Assembly: GCA_900759325.1 (NCBI GenBank)
Contig: CAAEUW010000027.1
Span: 1 to 64,000 of the forward strand
Source: an uncultured Peptostreptococcus sp.
Lineage (GTDB): Bacteria; Bacillota; Clostridia; Peptostreptococcales; Peptostreptococcaceae
DNA: 64,000 nucleotides
Reading direction: 5' to 3'
The notes beneath the pieces were generated by a model. It saw only the letters and a program-made list of their open reading frames with translations, did no database searches and was not told the origin of the DNA. Position numbers and translations under genes: made by a program. How positions within the stretch are numbered: the first letter of the stretch is position 1; each line of letters opens with the position of its first letter. This document shows positions 43,629 to 52,054 of the stretch, piece after piece.

Positions 43629-45346
43629 TGAAAGAAAAGCTAAGAAGATACTTTGCCTTGAGTCAAAGGGGTGTAGATAATGCCCTTGTGGCTTCAAGAT
43701 GGTCTTTTTTAAAGTTCCTGTCATTTATATTTCCACCAATGTTGACCTTCTTCTTCCTCCAGGATGTCTTGAATGGAAACCTTAGAAAGACAGCATTTTA
43801 TATGGGTATACTGCTAGTCATAGTAGTAGTGATGTTCCTTATTCTTGCCAAGGAATACAAGATGACCTATGATGTGACCTATGAAGAGAGTAGCCAAATG
43901 AGGATAGACCTAGCAAACAAACTTAAGGAGCTACCACTTTCATACTTTTCTACCCACAACCTATCAGACCTATCTCAGACAGTCATGATGGATGTTGGAA
44001 ATATAGAAATGGTAATATCCCATGCCATACCGGCTGGAATTGGCTTCGCAGTATTCTTTGTACTGATGACAATTCTAATGTGTATGTCGAATTTTATCCT
44101 GGGGCTAACAGTTGCCATGCCTATATGGATAGGCTTCCTATTTATATTCCTGTCAAAAAAGGTCCAACAGAGGAGTACAAATAAGTTTTTTAATAAACTA
44201 TTGGAAAACTCAAATGCATTCCAGGAGGCCTTTGAAATGCAGGAGGAAATAAAGTCCTATTCTATGCAGGACCAGGTAAGGGCTGATGTTGAAAATAAGC
44301 TTGAATCTACAGAATTAATCCATTTAAAGGCAGAGATTGGCCTGGGCCTATTATCCTTCTTTATAGGAATTATGCCGTATTTAGCACCAGTTTTAACTGC
44401 TACAGTAGGGGCAGGCCTATATATATCAGGCTCTATAAATGTTTTGTATTATGTAGGTTACCTAATGGCAGCTACAACCCTTTCATACCAATTTGCAGGC
44501 ATACAAGAATATGTACTAATGATATTCTTCTTTGAGTCTAGCTACAAGAGGATAGAAGAGTTAAAGGAGGAGCCTGTTCAAACAGGAGAGGATAAGGACC
44601 TAACAAGCTTCGATGTTAGATTTGACAACGTTGAGTTCCAGTATGGGGATAATAGGGTCATCAAGGGCCTATCCTTTGTAGCAAAGCAAAATGAGGTCAC
44701 AGCTATAGTTGGTCCATCAGGCTGTGGTAAGACTACTGTTTTGAGGCTGATTTCTAGACTATATGACTATGACAAGGGTGAGATCAGTATAGGTGGCCAG
44801 GATATAAAGGACATTAGCACTAGGTCAATGTTCAAGAATATATCCATGGTATTCCAGAACGTAGACCTATTCGATTTCTCTATTATGGACAATATTAGGA
44901 TGGGTAGGAAGGATGCCAGTGATGAAGAGGTACTTGCAGCAGCCAAGCTAGCAAATGTAGACAAAATAGTTGCCAAACTACCGAATGGCTATGACACCCT
45001 TATAGGAGAGAATGGGTCTAAGCTATCAGGTGGAGAAAGGCAGAGAATATCTATAGCCAGAGCCTTTTTAAAGAATGCCCCTATAGTTCTTCTAGATGAA
45101 ATATCTGCCTCTCTTGATGTGGAAAATGAAATGGAAATTCAGGAAAGTATTAATAGGCTAATCGAGGGTAAGACCATTATAATTATCTCTCATAGGCTAA
45201 AGTCTATAGAAAAGGCGGACAATATATTAGTCATGAAGGATGGGATTTTAGATTCTCAGGGTTGCCATGAGGACCTATTGAAGGAATCAGACCTTTATAG
45301 GTCTATGGTTGAAAAATCTAGACTGACTGAGGAGTATGTGTATTAG
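43628..45346 (+). CDS. ABC transporter half-molecule, exporter fold (second of a pair)
   Basis: 572 residues with six helices and an ATPase domain: GPSGCGKTT, KLSGGERQR and IVLLDEISASLD. The ATG at 43628 behind GGAGG is chosen; a longer frame starts at 43613 inside that SD. It pairs with the preceding half-transporter. In both partners the residue after Walker B is glutamate (DEA, DEI), so both sites look hydrolysis-competent. It is the last gene of the TetR cluster, with a terminator downstream. Confidence 0.88.
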   Translation: MKEKLRRYFALSQRGVDNALVASRWSFLKFLSFIFPPMLTFFFLQDVLNGNLRKTAFYMGILLVIVVVMFLILAKEYKMTYDVTYEESSQMRIDLANKLKELPLSYFSTHNLSDLSQTVMMDVGNIEMVISHAIPAGIGFAVFFVLMTILMCMSNFILGLTVAMPIWIGFLFIFLSKKVQQRSTNKFFNKLLENSNAFQEAFEMQEEIKSYSMQDQVRADVENKLESTELIHLKAEIGLGLLSFFIGIMPYLAPVLTATVGAGLYISGSINVLYYVGYLMAATTLSYQFAGIQEYVLMIFFFESSYKRIEELKEEPVQTGEDKDLTSFDVRFDNVEFQYGDNRVIKGLSFVAKQNEVTAIVGPSGCGKTTVLRLISRLYDYDKGEISIGGQDIKDISTRSMFKNISMVFQNVDLFDFSIMDNIRMGRKDASDEEVLAAAKLANVDKIVAKLPNGYDTLIGENGSKLSGGERQRISIARAFLKNAPIVLLDEISASLDVENEMEIQESINRLIEGKTIIIISHRLKSIEKADNILVMKDGILDSQGCHEDLLKESDLYRSMVEKSRLTEEYVY

Positions 45347-45418
45347 TAAGTAATGTTAGTATTTATGAAAAATTTTGAAGTTTTTGGAGAGTATTCAAAA
45401 ACCCTGTAAATTAGAATA

Positions 45419-45462
45419 AGTCCTTCTGTGGTAAAGTATATTTATCATAGGAGGGCTTTTAA
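45419..45462 (+). terminator. Terminator of the TetR-ECF-ABC operon
   Basis: A stem of about 17 pairs with several G-U pairs, from 45419 to 45456, followed by TTTT. Confidence 0.65.
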
Positions 45463-45494
45463 AATGGGAATAAGAAAAAGAACCAATAATTATT

Positions 45495-45536
45495 ATGTTA
45501 TAATATAGGTAAGTAATGTTATAATATAGGTAAGTT
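45495..45536 (+). repeat. Duplicated 21-bp promoter-like unit
   Basis: ATGTTATAATATAGGTAAGT plus one base occurs twice in tandem (45495-45515, 45516-45536). Each copy carries a TATAAT hexamer, giving two possible -10 boxes for the lipoprotein gene at 45558. Confidence 0.8.
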
Positions 45537-45557
45537 TTTTTTATAGGAGGGATTGTT

Positions 45558-46067
45558 ATGAAAATGAAAAAAACGCTTTTTGCATTATTTATACTTTTAT
45601 TGAGCCTATCTTTATCAACTGGATGCACAGGTGGTAGTGGATCTACAAATGAACATATCCCAGATAAGATACTGAACTTTACTTTTAGTGGCTTAAATAT
45701 AAAAGGAGAAATTTCTGAAGCGTATTCCAAATATGATGACGTTGGCTGGCCATCAGATGGCTTTAGATACATGGTTGTAAAATTCGACCAGGACATAAGC
45801 CCTGATATCGAAAAAAATTTCAATAATTGTTCTATAGATAAATTAGATTATAATAAGTCCATTGAGAGTATTGAAAAGCATTGCGATATAAAAGAGTTAG
45901 TTGATACTATCAAGATTGATTTTTCCAAGAATAAAGATTCCGTATATGGTATCAAAAAAGTCTTCAGAGATGAAGATGCGAAAAATAAGGATTTTGCAGA
46001 AGAAATATATATTTTATCTTATGATAAATCTATTAAAACCTTATATCTATTAGTTGATTACATGTAG
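45558..46067 (+). CDS. Small lipoprotein of unknown function
   Basis: 169 residues with a lipoprotein signal peptide ending in the lipobox LSTGC (C23), then a short Gly/Ser linker and a ~140-residue domain that I do not recognise. AGGAGG precedes the ATG. The gene stands alone between a terminator and a possible IS remnant. Confidence 0.65.
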   Translation: MKMKKTLFALFILLLSLSLSTGCTGGSGSTNEHIPDKILNFTFSGLNIKGEISEAYSKYDDVGWPSDGFRYMVVKFDQDISPDIEKNFNNCSIDKLDYNKSIESIEKHCDIKELVDTIKIDFSKNKDSVYGIKKVFRDEDAKNKDFAEEIYILSYDKSIKTLYLLVDYM

Positions 46068-46082
46068 TATGATGTAAATCAA

Positions 46083-46105
46083 AACAACCTGTTAAGCGGG
46101 TGGTT
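46083..46105. other. Possible IS200/IS605-like end hairpin
   Basis: AACAACC and GGTGGTT form an imperfect stem around TGTTAAGCG, followed by GTCCAATGG. Small hairpins of this kind mark ends of IS200/IS605 elements. A second imperfect repeat (CTGTAG...TTGTGA with TCACAA...CTACAG, near 46200-46250) follows. No transposase is present, so this is tentative. Confidence 0.3.
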
Positions 46106-46292
46106 TGTCCAATGGTTACCGTATTATTGCACATAGAGCAGAAGATTGACCTAGCGATTATAGATATAGTAAAATAAAATATAGCAATTGAAATGACGCC
46201 TGTAGTCCTTGTGAGATTCCAATAAAAAGAAGATCACAATTGCTACAGGCTTTATATTACTATATATGATATGAGAAAGAGAGATACAGAGT

Positions 46293-46886
46293 ATGACTGA
46301 TGAAATAATAGAAATGGCCAGGCCAGAAGGTGATAAGGAACCAATAGAGGGCGACAAAAGGCCCAAGGAAAAGTTTCTAATTAAGACAACAGATGAGTTT
46401 AACAGGTGCGTAGACCATATATACGACCTCTTAAAGAGTGGATATACCCTATACAGGGAGGGAATTTACTCATCATCTAATTTATTTTCAATAGCAGCTA
46501 TTGAGGAGATAGTAAAGGTATATAATGCCATATTTTCTAAGGATGTAGACGGTTATGCCGGTAAGGGTATGGGTAAGAAGATCTTTGGTCCAGACTACTA
46601 CCTTTGGATGGATGATCGACTAACAGATGCAGTTGAAGAGGAAGACCTAAAGGAAATTTTTGACCTCTACAATAGTGGGGCCTTGAAAGATCTGAAAAAT
46701 GACTCCCTCTACTGTGAGCGTAGGTCTGACGCTATACTATTGCCTGCAGACCATATAGATGATAAGTTTGCAAGAAATATGCTTCTATTTGCTATCCAGG
46801 CCTATGAGGATAATCTGGCTGGATTTAGCCTTTATGCCATCGAGATTTCTAAGAAGACAGATAAGCTATTTGAAGAGATATTATAA
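46293..46886 (+). CDS. AbiV-like HEPN protein
   Basis: A 197-residue helical protein. LLKSGYTLYREGIYSSSNLFSIAAIEEIVK fits the AbiV family pattern (A-x-x-L-x-x-x-G-x-Y...A-I-E-E-x-x-K), and SLYCERRSDAILLP resembles the later L-Y-x-D...P motif (quoted here in parts; the first spans residues ~47-76). AbiV proteins give abortive phage infection in lactococci by blocking translation. The ATG has only a weak SD. The HEPN assignment is moderately supported and a defence role is inferred. Confidence 0.6.
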   Translation: MTDEIIEMARPEGDKEPIEGDKRPKEKFLIKTTDEFNRCVDHIYDLLKSGYTLYREGIYSSSNLFSIAAIEEIVKVYNAIFSKDVDGYAGKGMGKKIFGPDYYLWMDDRLTDAVEEEDLKEIFDLYNSGALKDLKNDSLYCERRSDAILLPADHIDDKFARNMLLFAIQAYEDNLAGFSLYAIEISKKTDKLFEEIL

Positions 46887-46901
46887 GCTCGGGAGGAAGA
46901 T

Positions 46902-47573
46902 ATGAAAATATACAAGGAGCTTCAAGCCTTAAAGGAGAAAGAATATGCAGATTTTCAAGCCAAACTAGTTCCGACTATAGAACCATCGACAATTTTAGGC
47001 ATTAGGGTACCAAAGCTTAGGGCCATAGCCAAGTCATATATGAGGGACCAGGAATGCCAAGTGTTTCTTGATAGTCTACCACATAACTACTATGATGAAA
47101 ATATGTTGCATGCAATACTAATTTCAGAGATGAAGGACTATGATAAGTGTATTAATAGGCTGGAGGCCTTCCTGCCATATGTAGATAATTGGGCAGTATG
47201 CGATATTATGTCACCCAAGCTTTTTAAAAGATACAGGGAGGACCTGATGACCAGGATAAAGGTATGGATGGCCTCTGAGGAAACCTATACGATTAGGTTT
47301 GGTCTGGGTATGCTGATGACTCATTTTTTGGATGAGGACTTCAGACCAGAATACCTTGATATGGCTTCCAGTATTAGGTCTGATGAATATTATGTGAATA
47401 TGATGATAGCCTGGTTCTTTGCTACAGCCCTAGCCAAGCAGTGGGAGGTTAGCCTTCCTTATATTGAGGACAAGAGATTGGATGACTGGACCCACAAAAA
47501 GGCTATACAAAAGGCCAGGGAAAGTCTCCGTATCAGCAAGGAAAAAAAGGAATACCTAAAGGGATTAAAGTAG
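46902..47573 (+). CDS. AlkD-like DNA alkylation repair protein
   Basis: A 223-residue HEAT-like-repeat protein. ILGIRVPKLRAIAK near the N-terminus and the active-site stretch YVDNWAVCDIMSPKLF match AlkD-type glycosylases, which remove N3- and N7-alkylated purines without base flipping. The conserved catalytic Trp and Asp region (DNWAVCD) is intact. GGGAGGA precedes the ATG, 15 bp after the AbiV-like gene. Confidence 0.88.
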   Translation: MKIYKELQALKEKEYADFQAKLVPTIEPSTILGIRVPKLRAIAKSYMRDQECQVFLDSLPHNYYDENMLHAILISEMKDYDKCINRLEAFLPYVDNWAVCDIMSPKLFKRYREDLMTRIKVWMASEETYTIRFGLGMLMTHFLDEDFRPEYLDMASSIRSDEYYVNMMIAWFFATALAKQWEVSLPYIEDKRLDDWTHKKAIQKARESLRISKEKKEYLKGLK

Positions 47574-47602
47574 TTGACATTTATACTCTATGGGGGTATA
47601 AC
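47574..47602 (+). promoter_or_regulatory. Promoter with CsoR/CstR-type operator
   Basis: TTGACA (47574-47579), 17 bases and TATAAC (47597-47602). Between the hexamers lies ATACTCTATGGGGGTAT (47583-47599), which closely resembles CsoR-family operators (ATACCC...GGGGTAT). Control of the ArsC/Spx-like gene 187 bp downstream by a copper- or persulfide-sensing repressor is inferred. Confidence 0.6.
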
Positions 47603-47788
47603 ATAGATAAAGGTAAACTGATTGAAATAAAAATACTTGCATAAAAATAAGGGTGGACTAAGTAAGGTAGATAGGTAGAGTAAATATGTAATTAAGTACA
47701 AAAGTAGGACCAATGAAATTGGAAAATGAAAGCAAATCGTTAATTAAATATATAAGTACGATTAAGCTGTATAAACGGAGGTGGATAT

Positions 47789-48142
47789 ATGAATACCCTG
47801 ATATGCTATAAGAAGTGTACTACCTGCAAGGGGGTAGAGAAGATAATGAAGGACCAGGGTCTTGACTATGACCTAAGAGAAATAGATAAGGAAAATCCAA
47901 GTATAGAGGAGCTGAAGGATTGGAGGGAAAAGTCAGGCCTACCACTAAAGAGGTTCTTCAATACGAGCGGTAAAATCTACAAGGACTTGGGCTTGTCTAA
48001 AAAGCTAGGGGATATGTCAGAGGAGGACCAGTACAAGCTATTGTCAAGAGATGGTATGCTGGTAAAAAGGCCGATCTTACTTGTAGGTGATGACAAAATT
48101 CTAGTAGGTCCGGATGTAAAGAAGTACCTTCTAGGAGAATAG
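47789..48142 (+). CDS. ArsC/Spx-family thioredoxin-fold protein
   Basis: 117 residues with the ArsC/Spx fold: an N-terminal CTTC motif (MNTLICYKKCTTCKG), the RFFNTSGKIYKDLGL segment and the closing KRPILLVGDDKILVG. It is closer to YffB/YusI-type arsenate reductase family proteins than to the transcription factor Spx. It could reduce a thiol substrate. The promoter ~190 bp upstream carries a CsoR-type operator, which would fit metal or persulfide stress. CGGAGG precedes the ATG. Confidence 0.82.
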   Translation: MNTLICYKKCTTCKGVEKIMKDQGLDYDLREIDKENPSIEELKDWREKSGLPLKRFFNTSGKIYKDLGLSKKLGDMSEEDQYKLLSRDGMLVKRPILLVGDDKILVGPDVKKYLLGE

Positions 48143-48154
48143 TTAGGAAAAAAA

Positions 48155-48195
48155 TGAGGTCACAAGTCCATATATGATTGGACAGATGACCTCTT
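48155..48195. terminator. Bidirectional terminator between convergent genes
   Basis: TGAGGTCA pairs with TGACCTC (ending 48193), with Ts on the plus side and Ts (AAAAAAA on plus) on the minus side. It serves both the plus-strand ArsC-like gene and the minus-strand gene ending at 48206. Confidence 0.75.
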
Positions 48196-48205
48196 ATTTT
48201 ATAAA

Positions 48206-48655
48206 TTAAGCTTCGATTTTTCTTTCTTCTATATAGGCATCAAGCATTTCAGAAACCTGAACAACCAAGTCCTTGCAAGGTGGTTTCTTAGTCATTATAG
48301 GTCTGCCTTCAGGAGTCTTTTCACCAGTCAAGCCCAATAGCTCCTTACAAATGATAGAACCATTTTCTTCCTGAAATCTTTCGGCAAGTTTTCTGATTAC
48401 CTTATAGTGTTCGTTTTTTGCTTCCTTGTCAGTAGGGTCTGTGAATCCGTTTAGTAGACCAACTACCATAAACATACCGCTGACAGCTCCACATACCTCT
48501 CTTAATTTGGATATACCTAGTCCAAATGGTGAAGCCATTCTTAAAGATGTTTCCTTGTCTAGGCCAGTTTCATCACTAAAGGCTAAAACTACGGCCTGAG
48601 AACAATTGTACCCTTCTAAGAATAAATCTCTAGCTAAATCTGAATGCTTACTCAA
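48206..48655 (-). CDS. C_GCAxxG_C_C family protein (putative redox protein)
   Basis: A 149-residue protein with the C_GCAxxG_C_C signature: YNCSQAV, then the CGAVSG stretch (C-G-A-V-S-G in place of GCAxxG), and later IICKELLG and PPCKDLV cysteines. The family is thought to be redox active or metal binding, but its role is undefined. The start is TTG at 48655 behind GGAGG; an in-frame ATG 11 codons upstream lacks an SD. It is convergent with the ArsC-like gene. Confidence 0.8.
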   Translation of the reverse strand: MSKHSDLARDLFLEGYNCSQAVVLAFSDETGLDKETSLRMASPFGLGISKLREVCGAVSGMFMVVGLLNGFTDPTDKEAKNEHYKVIRKLAERFQEENGSIICKELLGLTGEKTPEGRPIMTKKPPCKDLVVQVSEMLDAYIEERKIEA

Positions 48656-48802
48656 TTTAATATACCTCCATAATTTACAGATTACCATATTTTCACATAT
48701 TCATATCTTATCATATATAGGGGTATATTTATAGCTTATATATTAGATTTTTTTATAATAGAAAATTAGTAATATATTATTTAGAGGTTATTTTATTAAG
48801 TT

Positions 48803-49780
48803 TTATTTAAAGCTAGCAGCTAGGTCTACTAGGCCGTGACCATAGTATGTTGAGCTTTTAGAATTTATAGAGATTATCAGACCCCCGTCTTCCCAATCTA
48901 TATTTTTATTTTCAGACAAGATGGCCTTTTTGCCATTAAAGTAGACATATCTGGCCTGGCTTGATCCTGTTTCATAGGCATTTGCCTTCTTGGCAAGTCT
49001 TTCCTGGACGTAGATTTTTGCACCATCCTTTTCTAGGACAAAGTCTGCCATATCACTAGCTGGAAGACCATTTTCATCCTTAAAGAGGCTTAGCTCTACC
49101 AGCTTAAAGTCCTTAGGAAGCCTTGGACTAAAGGCTAGGTGTTCTTTAGCTGCTTCAAGTGACTGGAACTTGATAATATTTTTGTCTAGCTTCTTATCAC
49201 TATCCTTTTCTAGGATATATGTACCATTTTTTTCATCAATCTCACTGATTTTGTTGCCATCTATGTCAAATATGCCAGCCTTTTTACCATCCTTGTAGCT
49301 GATTTCATCTATTTGCCTACCCTGGGCGTCATATATCTTACCCCTTAAATTTTCTGGGAAGTGGTAGATTAGCTGGCCCAAATCGACAAGTGGCCTTTCA
49401 ACTTGAACAGTAACATAGCCATTTTCTGTACTTAGGGTATCAGTGGTTACAAATATTTCACTTCCTATAACTGGTATACCTATACCTGAAACTAGGAGTA
49501 GGCCTGCTATTGATGCAGCTATTAGCCTTCTTGCCCTGCGTCTAGAAGGAGCCTTAAACCCTTTGTCTCTAGCCATATTAATAACCTTATCTTCTTTTAT
49601 AGTTTTCATTTCAATTATGTCAGATAGTCCCTGTTTTGCATCTTGGGACTTGCCTCCTTGCAGACTAGACTTAATCCTATCCCTAGTGGCTTGACTAGGT
49701 GAAAATTCTTGGTCTAGCCCTTCTCTTAGGTCTATTTCAAATTTAAGATTATTTAAGTCATTTATATCGTTTATGTTCAT
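48803..49780 (-). CDS. Candidate anti-sigma factor, single-span membrane protein
   Basis: 325 residues: a cytosolic N-terminus of ~90 residues rich in charge, one transmembrane helix (about 92-112, RRLIAASIAGLLLVSGIGIP), then an extracytoplasmic domain resembling DUF4367-type anti-sigma proteins. It follows an ECF sigma gene by 54 bp on the same strand, the usual sigma/anti-sigma order. The ATG at 49780 has SD AGGAGG; the longer frame begins at 49813 without one. The sigma-binding motif is not obvious, so the role rests mainly on context. Confidence 0.7.
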   Translation of the reverse strand: MNINDINDLNNLKFEIDLREGLDQEFSPSQATRDRIKSSLQGGKSQDAKQGLSDIIEMKTIKEDKVINMARDKGFKAPSRRRARRLIAASIAGLLLVSGIGIPVIGSEIFVTTDTLSTENGYVTVQVERPLVDLGQLIYHFPENLRGKIYDAQGRQIDEISYKDGKKAGIFDIDGNKISEIDEKNGTYILEKDSDKKLDKNIIKFQSLEAAKEHLAFSPRLPKDFKLVELSLFKDENGLPASDMADFVLEKDGAKIYVQERLAKKANAYETGSSQARYVYFNGKKAILSENKNIDWEDGGLIISINSKSSTYYGHGLVDLAASFK

Positions 49781-49834
49781 AATTATTCCTCCTATGCTAT
49801 CTATAATAGGCACGCATAAATATTAGTGCTTGTT

Positions 49835-50317
49835 TTACGTGAGTTCTGCCTTGAGTTTTTTCAAGGCCCTAAATAGGACAACACCTACATTTTCACTTGA
49901 TATACCTAAGAGGTCACCTATATCAGTGTTCTTCATGTCAGCCCCATACCTATAGGCAATGATTGTACGCTCCCTGTCATTTAATGAAGCTAGGGCAAGT
50001 CTTAGGTCAGACCTCTCGTCTGACATTTGGACTATTTCCTCGGGTGACTGCCCAGTATCAACCAAGAGACTAGCGGTATCTATGCTTATGGTAGTAACCT
50101 GCTTTTTCCTATAGAAGCTAGCTATTTCATTTTTGACTATGGAAAAAAGCCAGGTGTCGAAGCTAGACTTGTCAGGGGAGTAGGTGTCTAGCTTATTATT
50201 GACCTTTTCAAATACGAGTAGGGCAATATCTTCGGCATCCATATGGTTTAGTGTTTTTATATTTATAAACCTGTAAACCCTATCAAAATATTTATCAAAG
50301 ATATCTTCAAAATTCAA
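49835..50317 (-). CDS. ECF-type RNA polymerase sigma factor
   Basis: 160 residues with sigma region 2 (FDKYFDRVYRFI...DAEDIALLVFEKV...FDTWLFSIVKNEIASFYRK) and region 4 (LNDRERTIIAYRYGADMKNTDIGDLLGISSENVGV). It would direct transcription of a small regulon and be held inactive by the membrane protein encoded next. TTG at 50317 sits 4-5 bases after GGAGGTGG; an ATG at 50332 overlaps that SD and is the alternative. Confidence 0.88.
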   Translation of the reverse strand: MNFEDIFDKYFDRVYRFINIKTLNHMDAEDIALLVFEKVNNKLDTYSPDKSSFDTWLFSIVKNEIASFYRKKQVTTISIDTASLLVDTGQSPEEIVQMSDERSDLRLALASLNDRERTIIAYRYGADMKNTDIGDLLGISSENVGVVLFRALKKLKAELT

Positions 50318-50418
50318 AGAACCACCTCCCATTCTTGTAAATTTAATTAATCTAGATTAATTGTAACCTCTTTCACCTATATATACGTTTAAAATTAGTT
50401 TTTCATTAACAAAAAAGT

Positions 50419-50496
50419 AAAAAAAATCCCCTAGACGGATATGAACCTTTTTACTGGCAAGTCAGCAAAGAGGATACATATCAGCCAAGGGGATCC
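50419..50496 (-). terminator. Terminator of the CWB2 gene (minus strand)
   Basis: ATCCCCT (plus, ~50426) pairs with AGGGGAT (~50488-50494). The minus strand shows a T-run of eight after the stem. Internal complementary segments give a long, branched structure. Confidence 0.7.
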
Positions 50497-50568
50497 TTAT
50501 TAATTATTTTCAAAATACGAAAGTCTACATTTTAGATAGGCAAGGAGGCCTACTTATAGGATTATAAA

Positions 50569-51837
50569 TTATCTAAATACCAGATAAAGGTTATTTTCCC
50601 TATTTTCCGTAAAGCTATAAGGAGTCTTTTCAAGAACTAGGGGACTCTGGTACTTAACACTCATCACAGATGTAACAATATCCTTAACCAAATACTTGTC
50701 GCTTAGGCAAATATAGGACTTTGCATTAGGGTATAGGGTATTAACTATCCTTGCAGAGGTATCAAACCTATCCTTGCCAGCAATCCTATTAATCCTTACA
50801 TTCTTTTTAGCCAATTGACCGTACACACCGCTAGCTATGGTATTGTCACCACCTATGGCCAAGATGCTTGACCCAGGATCTACCACATTGTAGGTAACAT
50901 TTGGCATAGTATTTTTTCTTGTTAAAAGTATAGGTAGCTTCTTTTCAAAGGCGTATGAAGAAATAGAAGGTGTATCGTAGTAGTGGTCTCCACCGGCAAG
51001 TATATAGGACTTGTCTGACCTCATAAAGCTTGCAATATTAGCAGATGTTTCATACCTGTCCTGACCCGAGAAGTCATATATTTTGTAGCCCTTAGCCCTT
51101 AGGTCATCTTTTACATTTTTTGATATAACCATTTCTCCAGATAGGATGTAGATGTTCTTTGCATGGAGTCTGGTTAGCTCAGCTAGGAGACCTTCATCAA
51201 GCCTGTCCCTATCAGATAATAGTATAGGGGCATATAGGTGGCCAGCCATAGAAGCCGAGCACAGGGCATCAGGAATACTATCTTTACCAACTAGAACAAC
51301 ATTTTCATTCCTTCCAAAACTAGCCTCTGAAATTTTAACAGACATTTCAATTGGTCCAGCTTTTTCAAGTCCACCTGGTTTGTATGGATTTTCTAGATTG
51401 ATGCTTACATGATTGCTAGAATTTACGATCTTCATTATCTCTGAATATAGGTTGACCCTTGTCCTATAGGTATTAAAATTATGTGGGCCATCCTTTTTGC
51501 TGATGGTCATGTAGTAGTAGTCACCGCCAGAAGTTTTTTCGCTAATTCCAATTTCATACCCATCAACATAGATTACAAAATCATAGGTTTTAATCCTTGT
51601 TTCACTATTGTAGTAGTCTACCTTTATTGAATCTAGTAGGCCAGCAAGTTTGTCCTGTAGGGCCTTGTCATTTAGATTGTACTTTGGGCCGAAGAAGTCA
51701 CCAAAGACAAAGCTCTTGGAATCCTTTACCACTTTATTAATATCGATATCGATCTTGTCAGCAGCATTTACTACAGCTAGAGAAGATGCTGAAATAGTAG
51801 CAGCCAAGACGGAAGCCACAATTTTTTTCCTAGTCAT
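50569..51837 (-). CDS. Secreted cell-wall protein with CWB2 repeats
   Basis: 422 residues. A signal peptide (MTRKKIVASVLAATISASSL, cleaved near VNA-AD) is followed by a unique domain of ~165 residues and then three CWB2-type repeats (VVLVGKDSIPDALCSASMAG; the ILAGGDHYYDTPSISSYA repeat; a third after AGKDRFDTSARI). CWB2 repeats hold S-layer and related proteins to anionic wall polymer in Clostridioides and relatives. The unique N-terminal domain's function is not known. AAGGAG precedes the ATG. The ECF sigma gene lies downstream on the same strand. Confidence 0.9.
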   Translation of the reverse strand: MTRKKIVASVLAATISASSLAVVNAADKIDIDINKVVKDSKSFVFGDFFGPKYNLNDKALQDKLAGLLDSIKVDYYNSETRIKTYDFVIYVDGYEIGISEKTSGGDYYYMTISKKDGPHNFNTYRTRVNLYSEIMKIVNSSNHVSINLENPYKPGGLEKAGPIEMSVKISEASFGRNENVVLVGKDSIPDALCSASMAGHLYAPILLSDRDRLDEGLLAELTRLHAKNIYILSGEMVISKNVKDDLRAKGYKIYDFSGQDRYETSANIASFMRSDKSYILAGGDHYYDTPSISSYAFEKKLPILLTRKNTMPNVTYNVVDPGSSILAIGGDNTIASGVYGQLAKKNVRINRIAGKDRFDTSARIVNTLYPNAKSYICLSDKYLVKDIVTSVMSVKYQSPLVLEKTPYSFTENRENNLYLVFR

Positions 51838-52054
51838 TTTACCACTCCTTTACATTATGTAAATATAATTTATAGTATATTTAATTGTATACCTTTTACG
51901 GATAAAAATCAATTCAAGTTCAGTATAATCAAGGCTAAGAGAAAATGTATAATGGAGTGAAAAAATTGATATTGTAAATATGGAAAAGTTTTTCTTTTAA
52001 TATTCTTAGGAATAAGATATAATTAGGGTAAAATTAGAATTTTTGGAGGGAATT

